A stretch of DNA of 64,000 bases from Punica granatum (taxonomy: Eukaryota; Streptophyta; Magnoliopsida; Myrtales; Lythraceae), in assembly GCF_007655135.1 (NCBI RefSeq), contig NC_045130.1, positions 32,732,605 through 32,796,604 on the forward strand, in the 5' to 3' direction. Shown in pieces: positions 10,511 through 21,600 of the stretch (its first letter is position 1; every line of letters starts with the position of its first letter). The position numbers were made by a program, and so were the translations under genes. The notes under the pieces were generated by a model. It was not told the DNA's origin. It worked only from the letters and a program-made list of their open reading frames with translations, and ran no database searches.

Positions 10511-11530
10511 ATTACTGCTGAAGATGTGGAGAGAATGGTGCAAGAACAAGTGATGCGCTCGCTTCAGGCAGTCGAGAGAAAGTAAAGGATTATCGACGTT
10601 GGACGAGAATAATGACTCTCCTTTCACTCCTGCGGTAAGGGAGGCATCTATTCCGAGGAAGTTTAATGTCCCCAATATCACTCATTTTGACAACAAAGCC
10701 AAACCTATGAAACATGTGAGGAATGACACCATCTCACTCTTGGGAAGGATTGCAACTGATGAGATCAAGTGCTTGCTTTTCCCTGCAACATTAAAAGGGA
10801 TTGCAAGCACCTCATTTCACTCGCTCGCTCCCGGAAGCATACATAATTTCAAGCAGCTGAAGAAACTTTTTCTCTAGAGATTCGTTGGGACAAGGAAAGT
10901 GAGGAAGAGTAAGTTGGAGATATTTAACATTGAGTAAGAGGAAAAGGAAATCCTTCGTGACTAGTATAGTCGCTTTCTCAAGGAAGCTACTTAGATAGAG
11001 GGGTTGGCGCAAGTCGAGATGATATCTGCTTTCTGGAAAGGTCTCCGTAATGAAGACTTGATTAAGGCCCTGCTGACATCTGCCCCCGAAGACTTCACAC
11101 AGATGACTGCAATCACTTAGAAATACATGCAAGCAGAGGAGTCTCTCACTAAGCTCAGTAAGGTTAAGGAGAAGTCCGATGACAAACACAAGCACCCTCA
11201 AACTAAAAAAGCAAGAAGGACCTATAAAGGAGTTCGAGAAATATAGTCCGCTTAACGTCCCTAGAGTGATAGTGCTCAACGAAGTCGAAAGATTGGGTTT
11301 GGCACGACACCCGAAGGTTAAAAATAAATGGGGCGAGCTGGGGAAAGAACCTGAGAACTGCTGCAAATATCATCGAGCACGAGGACACCATACATAAGAT
11401 TACAACATCCTCAAAGCAGATATTGAGAGGTTAATTTAAGCTGGACATCTCAAAAACTTTTTCTAGGGAAATTCTGTAAAACGATCATCTAGCCCACCGC
11501 GGTCGAAAAGCCCGAGCAACCCCACTTGGG
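10510..11530 (+). pseudogene. Ty3/gypsy-type gag remnant
   Basis: The first part gives ITAEDVERMVQEQVMRSLQ; from 10599 the readable frame continues DSPFTPAVREASIPRKFNVP. It then has the gag core PATLKGIASTSFHSLAPGSI and FKQLKKLFL, a stop, RFVGTRKVRKSKLEIFNIE, a stop, later AFWKGLRNEDLIKALLTSAP and KYMQAEESL. A second segment near 11230-11450 has PLNVPRVIVLNEV, then ENCCKYHRARGHHT and ILKADIERLI, the usual tail with a CxxH-rich motif of plant gypsy gag. At least five in-frame stops and one frame change break it. Nothing downstream resembles pol. Confidence 0.85.
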
Positions 11531-11639
11531 AATTGAAGCCATCATCTCCTGAGAGAAGCCACAAGCACAGAGGTCGCTCCAGGTCTCATGATGAAGAATC
11601 GCTCGAGGTCAAGTTTACATTTAGAATTTAGGTTTCCCT

Positions 11640-11854
11640 TCTAGCACATGGGTTTGACTATTGACATTTAATTTGTGATTTAAGTGAGCCAAATAGGCTA
11701 CACAAACTCATATTTTCTTGCATTTGATGGAATAGCTTTTCCATTTTCAATCGATCAGTTTTGTTTTTTCGTGTTGGTTCTTATCCCCATGCATTAGGGG
11801 GCAACACTAACAAAGGCCCTATAACAAGCAGTAGTCGTCGCTACCAAGAATGCG
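11640..11854. other. Non-coding interior of the LTR element
   Basis: No open frame. Contains CATGCATTAGGGGGCAACAC just before the hairpin array. Confidence 0.4.
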
Positions 11855-12312
11855 CTCTTAACCTTAGCTAAGTGCTTTACTCGCTTAGCCTTGCTAAGCG
11901 AGTCAACTTACATTCGCAAGGTCGCCTTTTCATTTCAGTCGCTTAGCCTTCGCTAAGAAAATCAACTTGCATTCGCAAGGTCGCCTTTTCATTTTAGTAT
12001 CTTAGCCTTCGCTAAGGACTTCAGTATCTTAGCCTTTGCTAAGCAAGTCAACTTGCCTTCGCAAGGTCGCCTTTTCATTTCAGTCGCTTAGCCTTTGCTA
12101 AGCAAGTCGACTTGCCTTCACAAGGTCACCTTTTCATTTAAGTCGCTTAGCCTTCGTAAAAGAATTCAGTTGCTTAGCCATTGCTAAGCAAGTCAACTTG
12201 CCTTCGCAAGGTTGCATTTCTAATCGAAGTTGCTTAGCCTTCGCTAAGGACCTCAGTTGCTTAGCTTTTGCTAAGGACCTCAGTCACTTAGCCTTTGCTA
12301 AGCAAGTCACTC
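11855..12312 (+). repeat. Array of short hairpin repeats
   Basis: Two hairpin motifs alternate. Motif A is CTTAGC-CTTC-GCTAAG (6-bp stem, 4-base loop), seen about ten times with loop variants CTTT, CATT and TTTT. Motif B is CTTGC-CTTC-GCAAG, seen about five times. The A-to-A spacing is about 60 bases where B is present and about 22 where it is absent. Near the start a longer stem, ACTCGCTTAGC / GCTAAGCGAGT, reaches 11 bp. The linker GGTCGCCTTTTCATTT is conserved. Most A stems stay complementary while loops drift. Confidence 0.85.
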
Positions 12313-12867
12313 TAAGTCAAAAGTAAAAGCGACTAGCTAATCGTGTGCGACAAGCCTCACTCACTCTAGTCAGATTTTTGCAGTAAAGGCATGGGATGAA
12401 GAAATGCCCTTACCTTTGGCATATGATGAGGACCTTTCAATCATTGCGCCGGCGACTGGATGCCTAAATGTAGGAAGGTGGAGCCGCAGAGGGATCGATG
12501 CTAAAGAGAGAAAGCTTGGATCTACATAAATGGTTTGGGAAGGACAAGAAGGGCAAAGCAAGGTAGGAAATTCAAAGTGCAAGTACACTAAGGATAATAA
12601 TTAAGTCTAAGTCCCCATGAGGATAAGGCAAATGGGGAAGATAAAGAAATTGCCGACGTCACTGGACAGGTGCCATTCGATGGAAGCATCTAATGGACAA
12701 AGGACAAGAACCTTGTGCTTTATGTGGGGTTTATCGGTGGGTGAGAGCATGCCATGTAGCCATGCCCCACTTCAATTCGTGCGCTCGCCTAGCAACCATT
12801 CTACAGAGGCCACGTGTCGACTAAGTGTTTGCTCCTTGAATAATTCAGGAATCAAACAAAGGGCAAA
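12313..12867. other. Non-coding 3' interior of the LTR element
   Basis: Small open frames on both strands have no recognised domain. The final bases CAAACAAAGGGCAAA before the 3' LTR are a plausible but impure polypurine tract. Confidence 0.45.
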
Positions 12868-13259
12868 TGATGGACTCTAGGCCAAGCAACCCGGATCCGA
12901 GCCCATATGCTAAATCTGTAATTTTTAAGCCCAATACTCAATTGGGCCCATCTGTGGGACAAGTTGCCCTAATTAAAGGTTATTGCCAATTTTCCTTAAT
13001 CAAGTTGAGGTAAATATGGTAAATATCTCTACAATATAGTAGAATCCTTGTATCTCGGGAAATATCCTCCTCTTGTATAAGCATGATCAGGCATGTTATT
13101 TACGATAAATGGCTCACTCACAAACCCTAGATTGAGCTTACTTAAGCATCAAGGAACACCCTCAATCTCCCTTTGTGCAGGTTTAGCGTGGAGAGATTGT
13201 TCGTGTAGCTCGGATCATGAAGACCGTCAAGACCTGAAGCTCGGATCCCAACTTCATCA
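12868..13259 (+). repeat. 3' LTR (392 bp)
   Basis: TG at 12868 and CA at 13259. CTTGTATAAGCATG near 13072 is a plausible TATA element. The last 225 bases have no partner in the truncated 5' copy. Confidence 0.9.
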
Positions 13260-13264
13260 GTGAG
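13260..13264. repeat. Target-site duplication (right), GTGAG
   Basis: Directly follows the CATCA end of the 3' LTR and is identical to the left flank. Confidence 0.9.
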
Positions 13265-14989
13265 GGACAAATGCAAAACCTCTTGATCCCAACAAAATAT
13301 TATGTCACTGTACCAAACTTTTATCCTTTCAATATTATGATTCGTAATCAACACCTTAAATCAGAATTTACTCTTTCTCCTACTAACATATGGAACTTCT
13401 CTTTGGTAATATTATTGGGTATTTCATAAATTTTCTTCGTTTAGTGCTTCTTTTCTTTAGGCTTCCGCCTAGGTTTGGGCCTCGTCTATCTTGCGATGAA
13501 AAGGAAAAAAAAAAAAAGACTCATTACACTTACTAGTTTCGGAGCTGAATTATCTGAACATAAGTAGATATTATTCCAATTATAAAAAGAGTAGATATTA
13601 TTCCAATGTCGACAACAATTGTACGCAGAAAAGATGGTAGCGATCAACTTTTATGCGTGTTTAAGTGTGTGTACGTGTTGTAGATGAGCGTGGAGATGAC
13701 TACAATTGAGTTCATGTAGACGAGGTAGAATATCTATGCGTGCTCACCCTTCAATTCCTACAAATGTGTACTTTTGTCGCAGAGTTAAAGGATTGTCGAA
13801 GGACCGCATATGATTTCTAGAATTTGTGGTTAAAGGTTCCCCGAGTAAATTCTTGTCTGAACTCAATATATCTTGCCTTTTATTTTCTTTAGTTGCAAAG
13901 TGTGTATATCTAACAAGCATAGAAAAGAACTGGCCACAAGAAAGAACCGATTTTGCAGATTTCCTTTTAGATTGATTTTACTTGACACAAGAAAGCAGTG
14001 TGTAGGGGCCTCCCAACAAATATAAATATATATGTTCCTATGAATTAACTACGTGGGTTTGGTACAATGGTGCTTGCCCTTTACTCGAAGTTAAGAGATT
14101 TTCTTACTAGTGGGACTTCTTAGGTCCATGTATACCCTTTTTTTTTTTCTAGTGCCCTACTGGATCCGTGGGACTTGTATAATTGAAAAGATATATAACA
14201 TCTCACCAAAAGAAAAAAAAATACAATATATTTTACACCAAAAAAAATATACAGTGTCTACGTGGATACAGCTAATTCAGTCATAGAAGGCAAGAATGCA
14301 AATTCTACGAGACACTGCCATTAATTTGACATAACAATACAGCAACTTTTTCTTTATAATTTTACTTTATAATTATTTGTTTCTGTAGGATGCTTTTTAT
14401 TTATTTAGTTTTTTCCGTTCGTCATGGTTTAATTAATTTCTTGTATAAACTGAATTAAATGGGGAAAGCCCAATTGGCCCCAACATGCCAATCCCTTTCT
14501 CATTAAGTGAAAGCACAAGTTGCACTTGAGCATATAATTGATCCAAAAATTAATTGCAGCTTCGACTTCAACGTTCTTCCTGGGAGGAGAACCTAGGGAT
14601 CATCATGTTGACCTTGCCAATGCTCGATGTATATGATGTCGGTACTACAACTAGTACTATGAGGGCAGGGGCAAGTTACTTCCATTGAGTCTCAAATTGC
14701 TGCATTGCAAATGACATCTTAATCTGCGTTAAGCAACATTAAATGTGGAATAATATTACATTCAAATGCTTAAATACATGTTCGTCAGGCATCGGCAATA
14801 GCTGCAGAGCATTTTTGGCACATGTTTATCGGGATAAAATTGCCTTTTCTCAACATATAGTGACTACTTTGGCCGACGCACATATTTGTGTCAGCAAAAG
14901 TTGACTTAAGCTGAAGCCATACCATATTACGATGCAATTTTGTGCGTTGCGATACACGCATGATAACCTCGATGACACGTAGGACTGGT
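13265..14989. other. Gene-free spacer
   Basis: No supported coding region, RNA gene or repeat. Several A/T homopolymers. Confidence 0.4.
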
Positions 14990-14994
14990 ACTGT

Positions 14995-15829
14995 TGGAAT
15001 TCATCGTTCGAATCGAAACCAAACGAACTGAACTGATTCAAGGGGATGACAACAGGATAGCATGCATGTCCCAGCCAACCAACGTGAACGTTTCCAGTTA
15101 GAGAAAGCTTTTGCATCATGCATGCATTCCATTCAACCCGTCGTTGTCGTTTAACACACAGTTGTCATTCAAGTGGGAACTGAGGAAAACATGGGGCCAC
15201 GACACGTTCAATGCAGTGCTTCTGCTCTGGTCATGAAAAGTGGGGAAGGACGACAGACAGAACTCTCGCTGTCGAGCTTTGAGTGAAGGAAGGGAGTGGG
15301 GAAGGGGGCTTCAATGAAACTCATCATCTTTATCTTTGAACCTCCATTATAAAGCTGCAGATGGCATATAGATCTGTCAACTGAAAATTACTTGACCTGA
15401 ATCCAGCAGGGGCTTGAGTGCCGAAGATCAAAAGAACATGTTCCGCATTGATAACTATCTCGGGATCGAATCTCGATGCGATGTTGAGATAAGTGATTCC
15501 CGTGGAATCTGAACGACATGTTTGGACGGACAGATAAATTTTTACTTTAAGGAGAGATAAAGAGATGCCTAGCGACTGTTGTTGAGTTATGGAGCCTGAA
15601 GTACTGTGATTCCAGATCGAGAGCAGCCCATTAGTGATGTAATTAGGGTTTGTTCTTTATAAGTAACAGCTTATATCTCTTGTAACCTTAACTCAAAAAT
15701 AGTAGAATACCTGGCTTAGCAGCGTCCACAGACGTAGTCAGAATTTCTGACAAACTTGGTAATCAATTTCCCGTGTCCTTTCTGTTTTTCGTTCATATTG
15801 TCTTCCACTATCGTATATTAGGCGCAACA
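14995..15829 (+). repeat. Probable copia-type solo LTR
   Basis: A segment starting TGGAATTC and ending GCGCAACA is flanked by ACTGT on both sides (14990-14994, 15830-15834). The last 200 bases have the layout of a copia LTR's R-U5: CTTGTAACCTTAACTC, AAATAGTAGAATACCTGG, then a T-rich stretch ending in CAACA. An alternative start at 14992 would give the TGTTG/CAACA ends common in copia LTRs but no target duplication. No coding sequence lies inside or beside it. Confidence 0.6.
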
Positions 15830-15907
15830 ACTGTTAATGTTCTTTTTACAATTCCTGCAAACCTGAAAGGCTCTTCTCCGCGTCCTTATTCCAAAAGTAA
15901 CTTCAGT

Positions 15908-17497
15908 TAGTGTCAAGGTAGAGTCATATCGGCTATTGTTAACATAAGAATATTCCAAATCCACCCGATCATATTACTTCATTTTAGATAGTAATTCATG
16001 TATGGCGTTAGTGATTATAGACAGACATAATGATTTATAATTGAAAATTTTGTTCCTCATTATTGGTTGTTCTTTGACATGTCCTTTAGGATCATATCGG
16101 CCTATTGTTAACTAAAGAATATTCCAAATCCGCCCTATCATATTACTTCATTTTAGATAGTAATTCATGTATGGTGCTAGTGATTATAGACAGACATAAT
16201 GATTTATAATTGAAAATTTTGTTCCTCATTAATGGTTGTTCTTCGACACGTCAGTTAGTGTCAAGATAGGGTCATATTGGCCTATTGTTAACTAAAGAAT
16301 ATTCCAAGTCCGCCCTATCATATTACTTCATTTTAGCTAGTAATTCATGTATGGCGCTAGTGATTATAGACAGACATAATGATTTATAATTGAAAATTTT
16401 GTTGCTCATTAATGGTTGTTCTTTGACACGTCAGTTAGTGTCAAGGTAGGATCATATCGGCTTATTGTTAACTGAAGAATATTCCAAATCCGCCCGATCA
16501 TATTACTTCATTTTAGATAGTAATTCATGTATGGCGTTAGTGATTATAGACAGACATAATGATTTATAATTGAAAATTTTGTTCCTCATTATTGGTTGTT
16601 CTTCGACAGGTCAGTTAGTGTCAAGGTAGGACCATATCGACCTATTGTTAACTGAAGAATATTACAAATCCGCCCGATCATATTACTTCATTTTAGATAG
16701 TAATTCATGTATGGTGCTAGTGATTATAGACGGACATAATGATTTATAATTGAAAAACTTGTTGCTCATTAATGGTTGTTCTTCGACATGTCCTTTAGGA
16801 TCATATCGGCCTATTGTTAATTGAAGAATATTCCAAATCCACCCTATCATATTACTTCATTTTAGATAGTAATTCATGTATGGCGCTAGTGATTATAGAC
16901 AGACATAATGATTTATAATTGAAAATTTTGTTGCTCATTAATGGTTGTTCTTCGACACGTCAGTTAGTGTCAAGGTAGGATCATATCGGCTTATTGTTAA
17001 CTGAAGAATATTCCAAATCCCCCCGATCATATTGCTTCATTTTAGATAGTATTTCATGTATGGCGCTAGTGATTATAGACAGACATAATGATTTATAATT
17101 GAAAATTTTGTTGTTCATTAATGGTTGTTCTTCAACACGACAGTTAGTGTCAAGTTAGGATCATATCGGCCTATTGTTAACTGAAGAATATTCCAAATCC
17201 GCCCTATCATATTACTTCATTTTAGATAGTAATTCATGTATGGCGCTAGTGATTATAGACAGACATAATGATTTATAATTGAAAATTTTGTTTCTCATTA
17301 ATGGTTGTTCTTCAACACGTCAGTTGGTGTCAAGGTAGAATCATATTGGTCTATTGTTAACCGAAGAATATTCCAAATCCGCCGATCATATTACTTCATT
17401 TTAGATAGTAATTCATGTATGGCGCCAGTGATTATAGACAGACATAATGATTTATAATTGAAAATTTTGTTGCTCATTAATGGTTGTTCTTCGACAG
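15908..17497 (+). repeat. Tandem array, about nine units of 169-180 bp
   Basis: Each unit runs TCATATCGGCCTATTGTTAA, GAATATTCCAAATCCGCC, TTCATTTTAGATAGTAATTC, GTGATTATAGACAGACATAA, TGATTTATAATTGAAAATTT, TGGTTGTTCTTCGACACGTC. The GATTTATAAT anchor recurs at 16032, 16201, 16381, 16561, 16741, 16910, 17090, 17270 and 17449, so spacings are 169, 180, 180, 180, 169, 180, 180 and 179. The two short spacings come from a replaced junction (ATGTCCTTTAGGA in place of GTCAGTTAGTGTCAAGGTAGGA). No open frame crosses a unit. It behaves like a small satellite or minisatellite block. Confidence 0.95.
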
Positions 17498-19375
17498 TTG
17501 ACATAATAGCATATTCCTTTTGTTCGTTGAGCTCATGACCCATCTCGGTTTATAAAATATGACCCATCTCGGTTTGCGCATTGACTTAACTATGGGAATG
17601 AGGTGCTCACAGTGGATTTTATAAACATCGTACAGTAGATAAAATTTACATACATAAAACATATATGATTTATCAACTATATCGAAACTCGTGGTTTTGT
17701 AATAGACATTTTCTCAAATTTTGTGAAAGAATCTTGAGGAATCGATCAACTTATTGTGGCACCGGCCCCGAGAACCCATGCCCCAAAATAAGAGCCACAA
17801 TAACAAAACATTACAATCCATTAATAGAAAAACACCTTCCATTGGAGTGGTTACAGGGTGATTCGACACCTTTTTTTCTTAAACAAAAATTCAACTTACA
17901 ATTTTGTAATGGAATAAATTCATGATTGGGAAAGTTTGACCTTTAAATGGGTTATCCAACCTGAATTTGGATTAGTAAGTTCCATTAATTAGGTTTTTTT
18001 TATAACAAGTGATGCAAATTAAAAAAAAAAGGAGGGAAAAGAAATTCAATAGCTTGCACAAAATTATTTATTTCTGCGATCAGGGGTGGTAGTTCCAAAC
18101 AGATTAACAGGTTACATACTTACACTAAAATAAACTAAAGCAATTACATTCTATATATTTATAAACAGTATTATTATAACCATGAAATCAAGAACATAAT
18201 AGAGTCAAGTTGTCAGTTATGGGGAAATGGGTATATATTTCTAGTTTTATGGAGAGGAGCTTTGAGCCATGTACTTGCACTGTTGTCATGTGATTAGTTG
18301 ACTTATATTGCACTGCTGATAGGCTAACTAAACCACTGTTAATTGCCAATTATTTTTTATGGAGCTTTTCAATTATTTACAAATAATAGGGTGCACCACT
18401 TCTATTCTCTTGAAATATAACTAGGGTACACCGGCACGATACGTGGGTAAAAAAGAAATCATTATTGTTTTACTTAAATATAGAAACTATAACCTCTGTT
18501 TGCTTGGTTAATTATATTCCACATTTTCTAAAAGATTATACTAATTAATATATCATATTGTATTAAGCTAACATTTTTACCTACTACTTTTAAAATGAAT
18601 TTTCAATATTTCTAAATAGAATAGTATTATCGTAATATAATGGGTTTTAGATGGCCCCAATAATTTGAAGTGGTGATTTTTGGTGGGGTTTGAAACTCAT
18701 TAAAAGTATCTAATAGTCATGACCAAATCACTATCACGAGAATTAGTCTCAATCATACACTAGTATTGCACCCTTACATTTCACCAAAAAATTAAGACAT
18801 TTCTAAAGACATAAATAAAAGGAGTCTACTTAAATTAGTCATCAATTCAAGTAGGTTTTGTATAACATAATGAAGAAATTAAAAAAAAACATTTGAATTA
18901 TTTTGTGAATAGGAGAAACTCACCCACTCTCCACCACCATAGGATGGACCTATTTTATATGTTTTATAAATTAATTGTAATTTATTAGTCAAAACACTAT
19001 AATTTTGGTTTCATTTTTATTGTCCCGCTTGTAGCGTGAGTATTTTCTCCTCTATATTATGAAAGGGAGAGAGAATACTTAAAAAAAAAACAATTAATAG
19101 TATAGGAAAAATCTTCAAAGGCATTGATGAAAAACATGCATGATAATACTCCTTATATGAGCACTTGCACGTCATGTGTGGCTGAACTTATCTGTCCCAT
19201 TGTTGGCAAGGTGATCACAAGGTTCATGATAAATAGTCGAGCGAAACTCAAATATCGGTCGTTATTGAAAAATATATAGAAACAAAAAAAAGGCTAAAAA
19301 TTTTATATAAAAAGACATGTGAAAGTATAAAAAGTGGAGTACTCTCCATACAGTGAGGATGAAATAATTTTTCTT
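17498..19375. other. AT-rich spacer with one dispersed repeat
   Basis: A short direct repeat of GACCCATCTCGGTTT lies at about 17537 and 17561. No gene is supported. The interval 18640-18870 is listed separately. Confidence 0.4.
18640..18870. repeat. Dispersed repeat D, copy 1
   Basis: Shares an ordered set of blocks with 61830-62045: a step around the TAGTCATGACCAAA / TAGTCACGGCCAAA motif, AAAAATTAAGACATTTCTAA, then a motif of the ATAAATAAAAGGAGTCTACT type and AATTCAAGTAGGTTTT. Nature unknown. Confidence 0.45.
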
Positions 19376-19512
19376 GGGTATGTATTTTGGTACTCGAAAG
19401 GTCAAAGGGGATAAAACTTTCTCAATATGAATTTTCTCTATTCACAAAACTCGAACTCGAAACTTAGTTTAAGGGGAACAAGTGTTGAACCGTATAACTC
19501 AACTCATATTGG
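19376..19512 (-). repeat. SINE family A copy
   Basis: On the minus strand: AACCGT/ACGGTT start, ACTAAGTTTCGAGTTCGAGT (B box-like), GTGAATAGAGAAAATTCATA, then AGTTTTATCCCC. The 3' part is short. Confidence 0.55.
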
Positions 19513-19650
19513 TAGGATGAAATAATTGTGATGTTTTAAGAACGATAACGTTCTCCATGAAAAAATAAGTAATTATATAATCATTTAATTAATTTTTGTC
19601 GGGACAAGGAAAGGAACCACTGTCCTAGAAAGGAATAAGACAAAGAAAAG

Positions 19651-19838
19651 ACCAACTCCAATGTGAGTTGGTTCAAACGGTTTGGTGATTGTTTTCCTTA
19701 AATAATATCTTGAGTTCAAGTCTTGTGAATGGAGGAAACCCACGATATGAGAGTTTTACTCCATAGTGGGCCGATCCGACACGACTGGATTAGTCGGAGT
19801 CCAATTGGGCTTCCGGATACTAAGTTGACACTAAAAAA
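19651..19838 (+). repeat. SINE family A, full-length reference copy
   Basis: Begins GTTGGTTCAAACGGTTTGGT (A-box region). AGTTCAAGTCTTGTGAATGG follows about 45 bases later (B-box region), then GGGCCGATCCGACACGACTG, GATTAGTCGGAGTCCAATTG, a GGGCTTCCGGATAC step and an A-rich end. Box spacing and poly(A)-like tail point to a tRNA-derived SINE. Confidence 0.65.
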
Positions 19839-20024
19839 GACCAACATAAGCTGGTTCAAGTGGTTAAACAATTATTCCCCTTAAGTAAGGTCTATGATTC
19901 TAGTTTTGTAAATGGAAAATATTCATGCTGAGAAACCTTTATTCTTCAGTCGGCCGACCCAGCTCGACTAGATTAGTCGGGTCCTAATTGAGTTTTCAGA
20001 TACCTGAGTACACACCGAAAAAAA
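19839..20024 (+). repeat. SINE family A, second copy in tandem
   Basis: Starts immediately after the previous copy's A-rich tail with the same order of blocks: GCTGGTTCAAGTGGTTAAAC, GGCCGACCCAGCTCGACTAG, GATTAGTCGGGTCCTAATTG, and CACACCGAAAAAAA as tail. Confidence 0.65.
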
Positions 20025-21475
20025 TAAGACAGAGAAAAGAGATATAGATGTGTAGGAAACCAAATACTACTATAGAAACCAGATAGATATGTTCGACTAG
20101 TAAAACATGAGATCATAAAAGAGGCGATAGAGGAGATTCCGTATGATTACACTTAATTTTTATTCAGTAATAAAGAATATCCGAATTCTTATCGGTTAAT
20201 GTAAATATGGATTTGAACCCGAACTTTGTACATATGCAGTTTTGGTAATACAATTTCGCACTTATCGGGGAAAAAAAAAAGTTCTTGAGCTCTCATTTGC
20301 GTTCCTCTATTGCTGGCCATTTCTTGTGCTACTCTTGTTTGCGTTCATTATATATTGATTCTGTTCAATTTATTTAACCTAGCTTTTTTTTAGCATGACG
20401 ATGCCCCTTTAAGAAGTTAATTATTATCACTTCGATCAAAAAGAAAACCCATCACACGTTTAAGTTAACAATTTCTGTCCCACTTTTCTCAGACATAAAT
20501 AGATTAGATATATCAAAGTCCTCCTCGAGACCTTCACACATTATAAAACATCATGCAAAGTGGACTACGACATATATGTATTTGCTACCTGTCCAATTGA
20601 ATTATGAAACTGATATATGTTCCAAGGATCATAAATTAATTAGGATGAATAACAATTCAACCAAAAAGATTAAGATGAATACCAAGAAATTCTTAACTTA
20701 CTACCCAGAATGTGTTTCTCCCAAACATATTTGCGTATTTCTGAAGGCCGATTTCCAAGGGAACGGGTTCTCTCAGAAATTTCCCTCGGAAAACCCTCAA
20801 GCGAGCTTATTAATGAAAAATGGAGTACTATTAAGCTTGCACTGTATATATGCAAAAATATTCTGACCCCCGCAAGTCCTTTTGTAACGAAAAATCACAA
20901 ATTTTTGTAGCATGTGCTGTATGAGTCTTGTAGATAATACATATATAACTGAAGATATTCTATGTCAAATTTTTTTGTGCATCTTATGTATTATTTATCC
21001 CGACAAACTTCCGCTTCTTGGACAACGATAATACCTCATGATTAATTATGGGTCTCCGTAATGGAAGACGATGATCACTTCATAGGAGCAAATACATAGC
21101 TCAAAGATAATAGTCAACGCATATGAGAAAACCCATTAATAAAGTATAAAAATTTCTCCAGTTTGAGGGCATATTTTCTATGATTTGTTTTTGGAATTTT
21201 TTTGTGTAATATTGGTACTCATGAAAACGAATATAATTAAGAAAGAAGAATATCATAACCAGATAGTAGGAGTGGACGACCATATTCACACATCGGTAGC
21301 CATTCACAAGTACCTTTTTTAAAAAATTTGTTCCTTCAGAAATAATATATTATTTGTAAACCCATTAAAGAAAATCTTTATAGAAGATTGTGGCAAACTA
21401 GTTGGATACAATCATCGTTTACTTTATTTGTCGTGGCAAACTAGTTAAAAGTGATTAAAAGATGTGCATTTTTTT
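20025..21475. other. AT-rich spacer
   Basis: Open frames near 20576-20910 and 21101-21307 have no recognisable domain and overlap in several frames. No gene is supported. Confidence 0.4.
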
Positions 21476-21600
21476 ATTGTAAGGAAGGTATATGAGTCTA
21501 GTGTAATGAAATAAAAATTCTAATAACTAATAAAAGGGCATAGTTAGTCTCATTGAGTATCGAACCCGTAACATGTTGGTTATGGTAGGGATATGCATTA
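21476..21600 (-). repeat. SINE family B copy
   Basis: Minus strand shows TACGGGTTCGATACTCAATG as a good pol III B box, followed by AGACTAACTATGCCC and TTTATTAGTTATTAGAATTT, matching the other family B members. Confidence 0.6.

Larger units (their letters stand above)
10239..13259 (+). mobile_element. Gag-only (TR-GAG/LARD-like) LTR retrotransposon with exact target duplication
   Basis: Bounded by TGATG...CATCA, a perfect 5-bp terminal inverted repeat, and flanked on both sides by GTGAG (10234-10238 and 13260-13264). The 3' LTR is 12868-13259. The 5' LTR keeps only its first 167 bp (10239-10405), matching 12868-13034 in order and length; the rest of that LTR and the primer-binding site are gone. 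The interior has a gag-like frame with stops, a hairpin array, and no protease, reverse transcriptase or integrase. A 3-kb element with gag only fits the TR-GAG class of non-autonomous Ty3/gypsy derivatives described in plants. The deletion would prevent normal replication. Confidence 0.9.

Noticed and set aside
12370..12880. Open frames of 72 and 87 codons in the LTR element interior
   Set aside because: No pol, envelope or gag similarity and opposite orientations; treated as non-coding interior.
15908..17497. CRISPR-like array
   Set aside because: Repeats are head-to-tail 169-180-bp units with no unique spacers, in a plant nuclear context.
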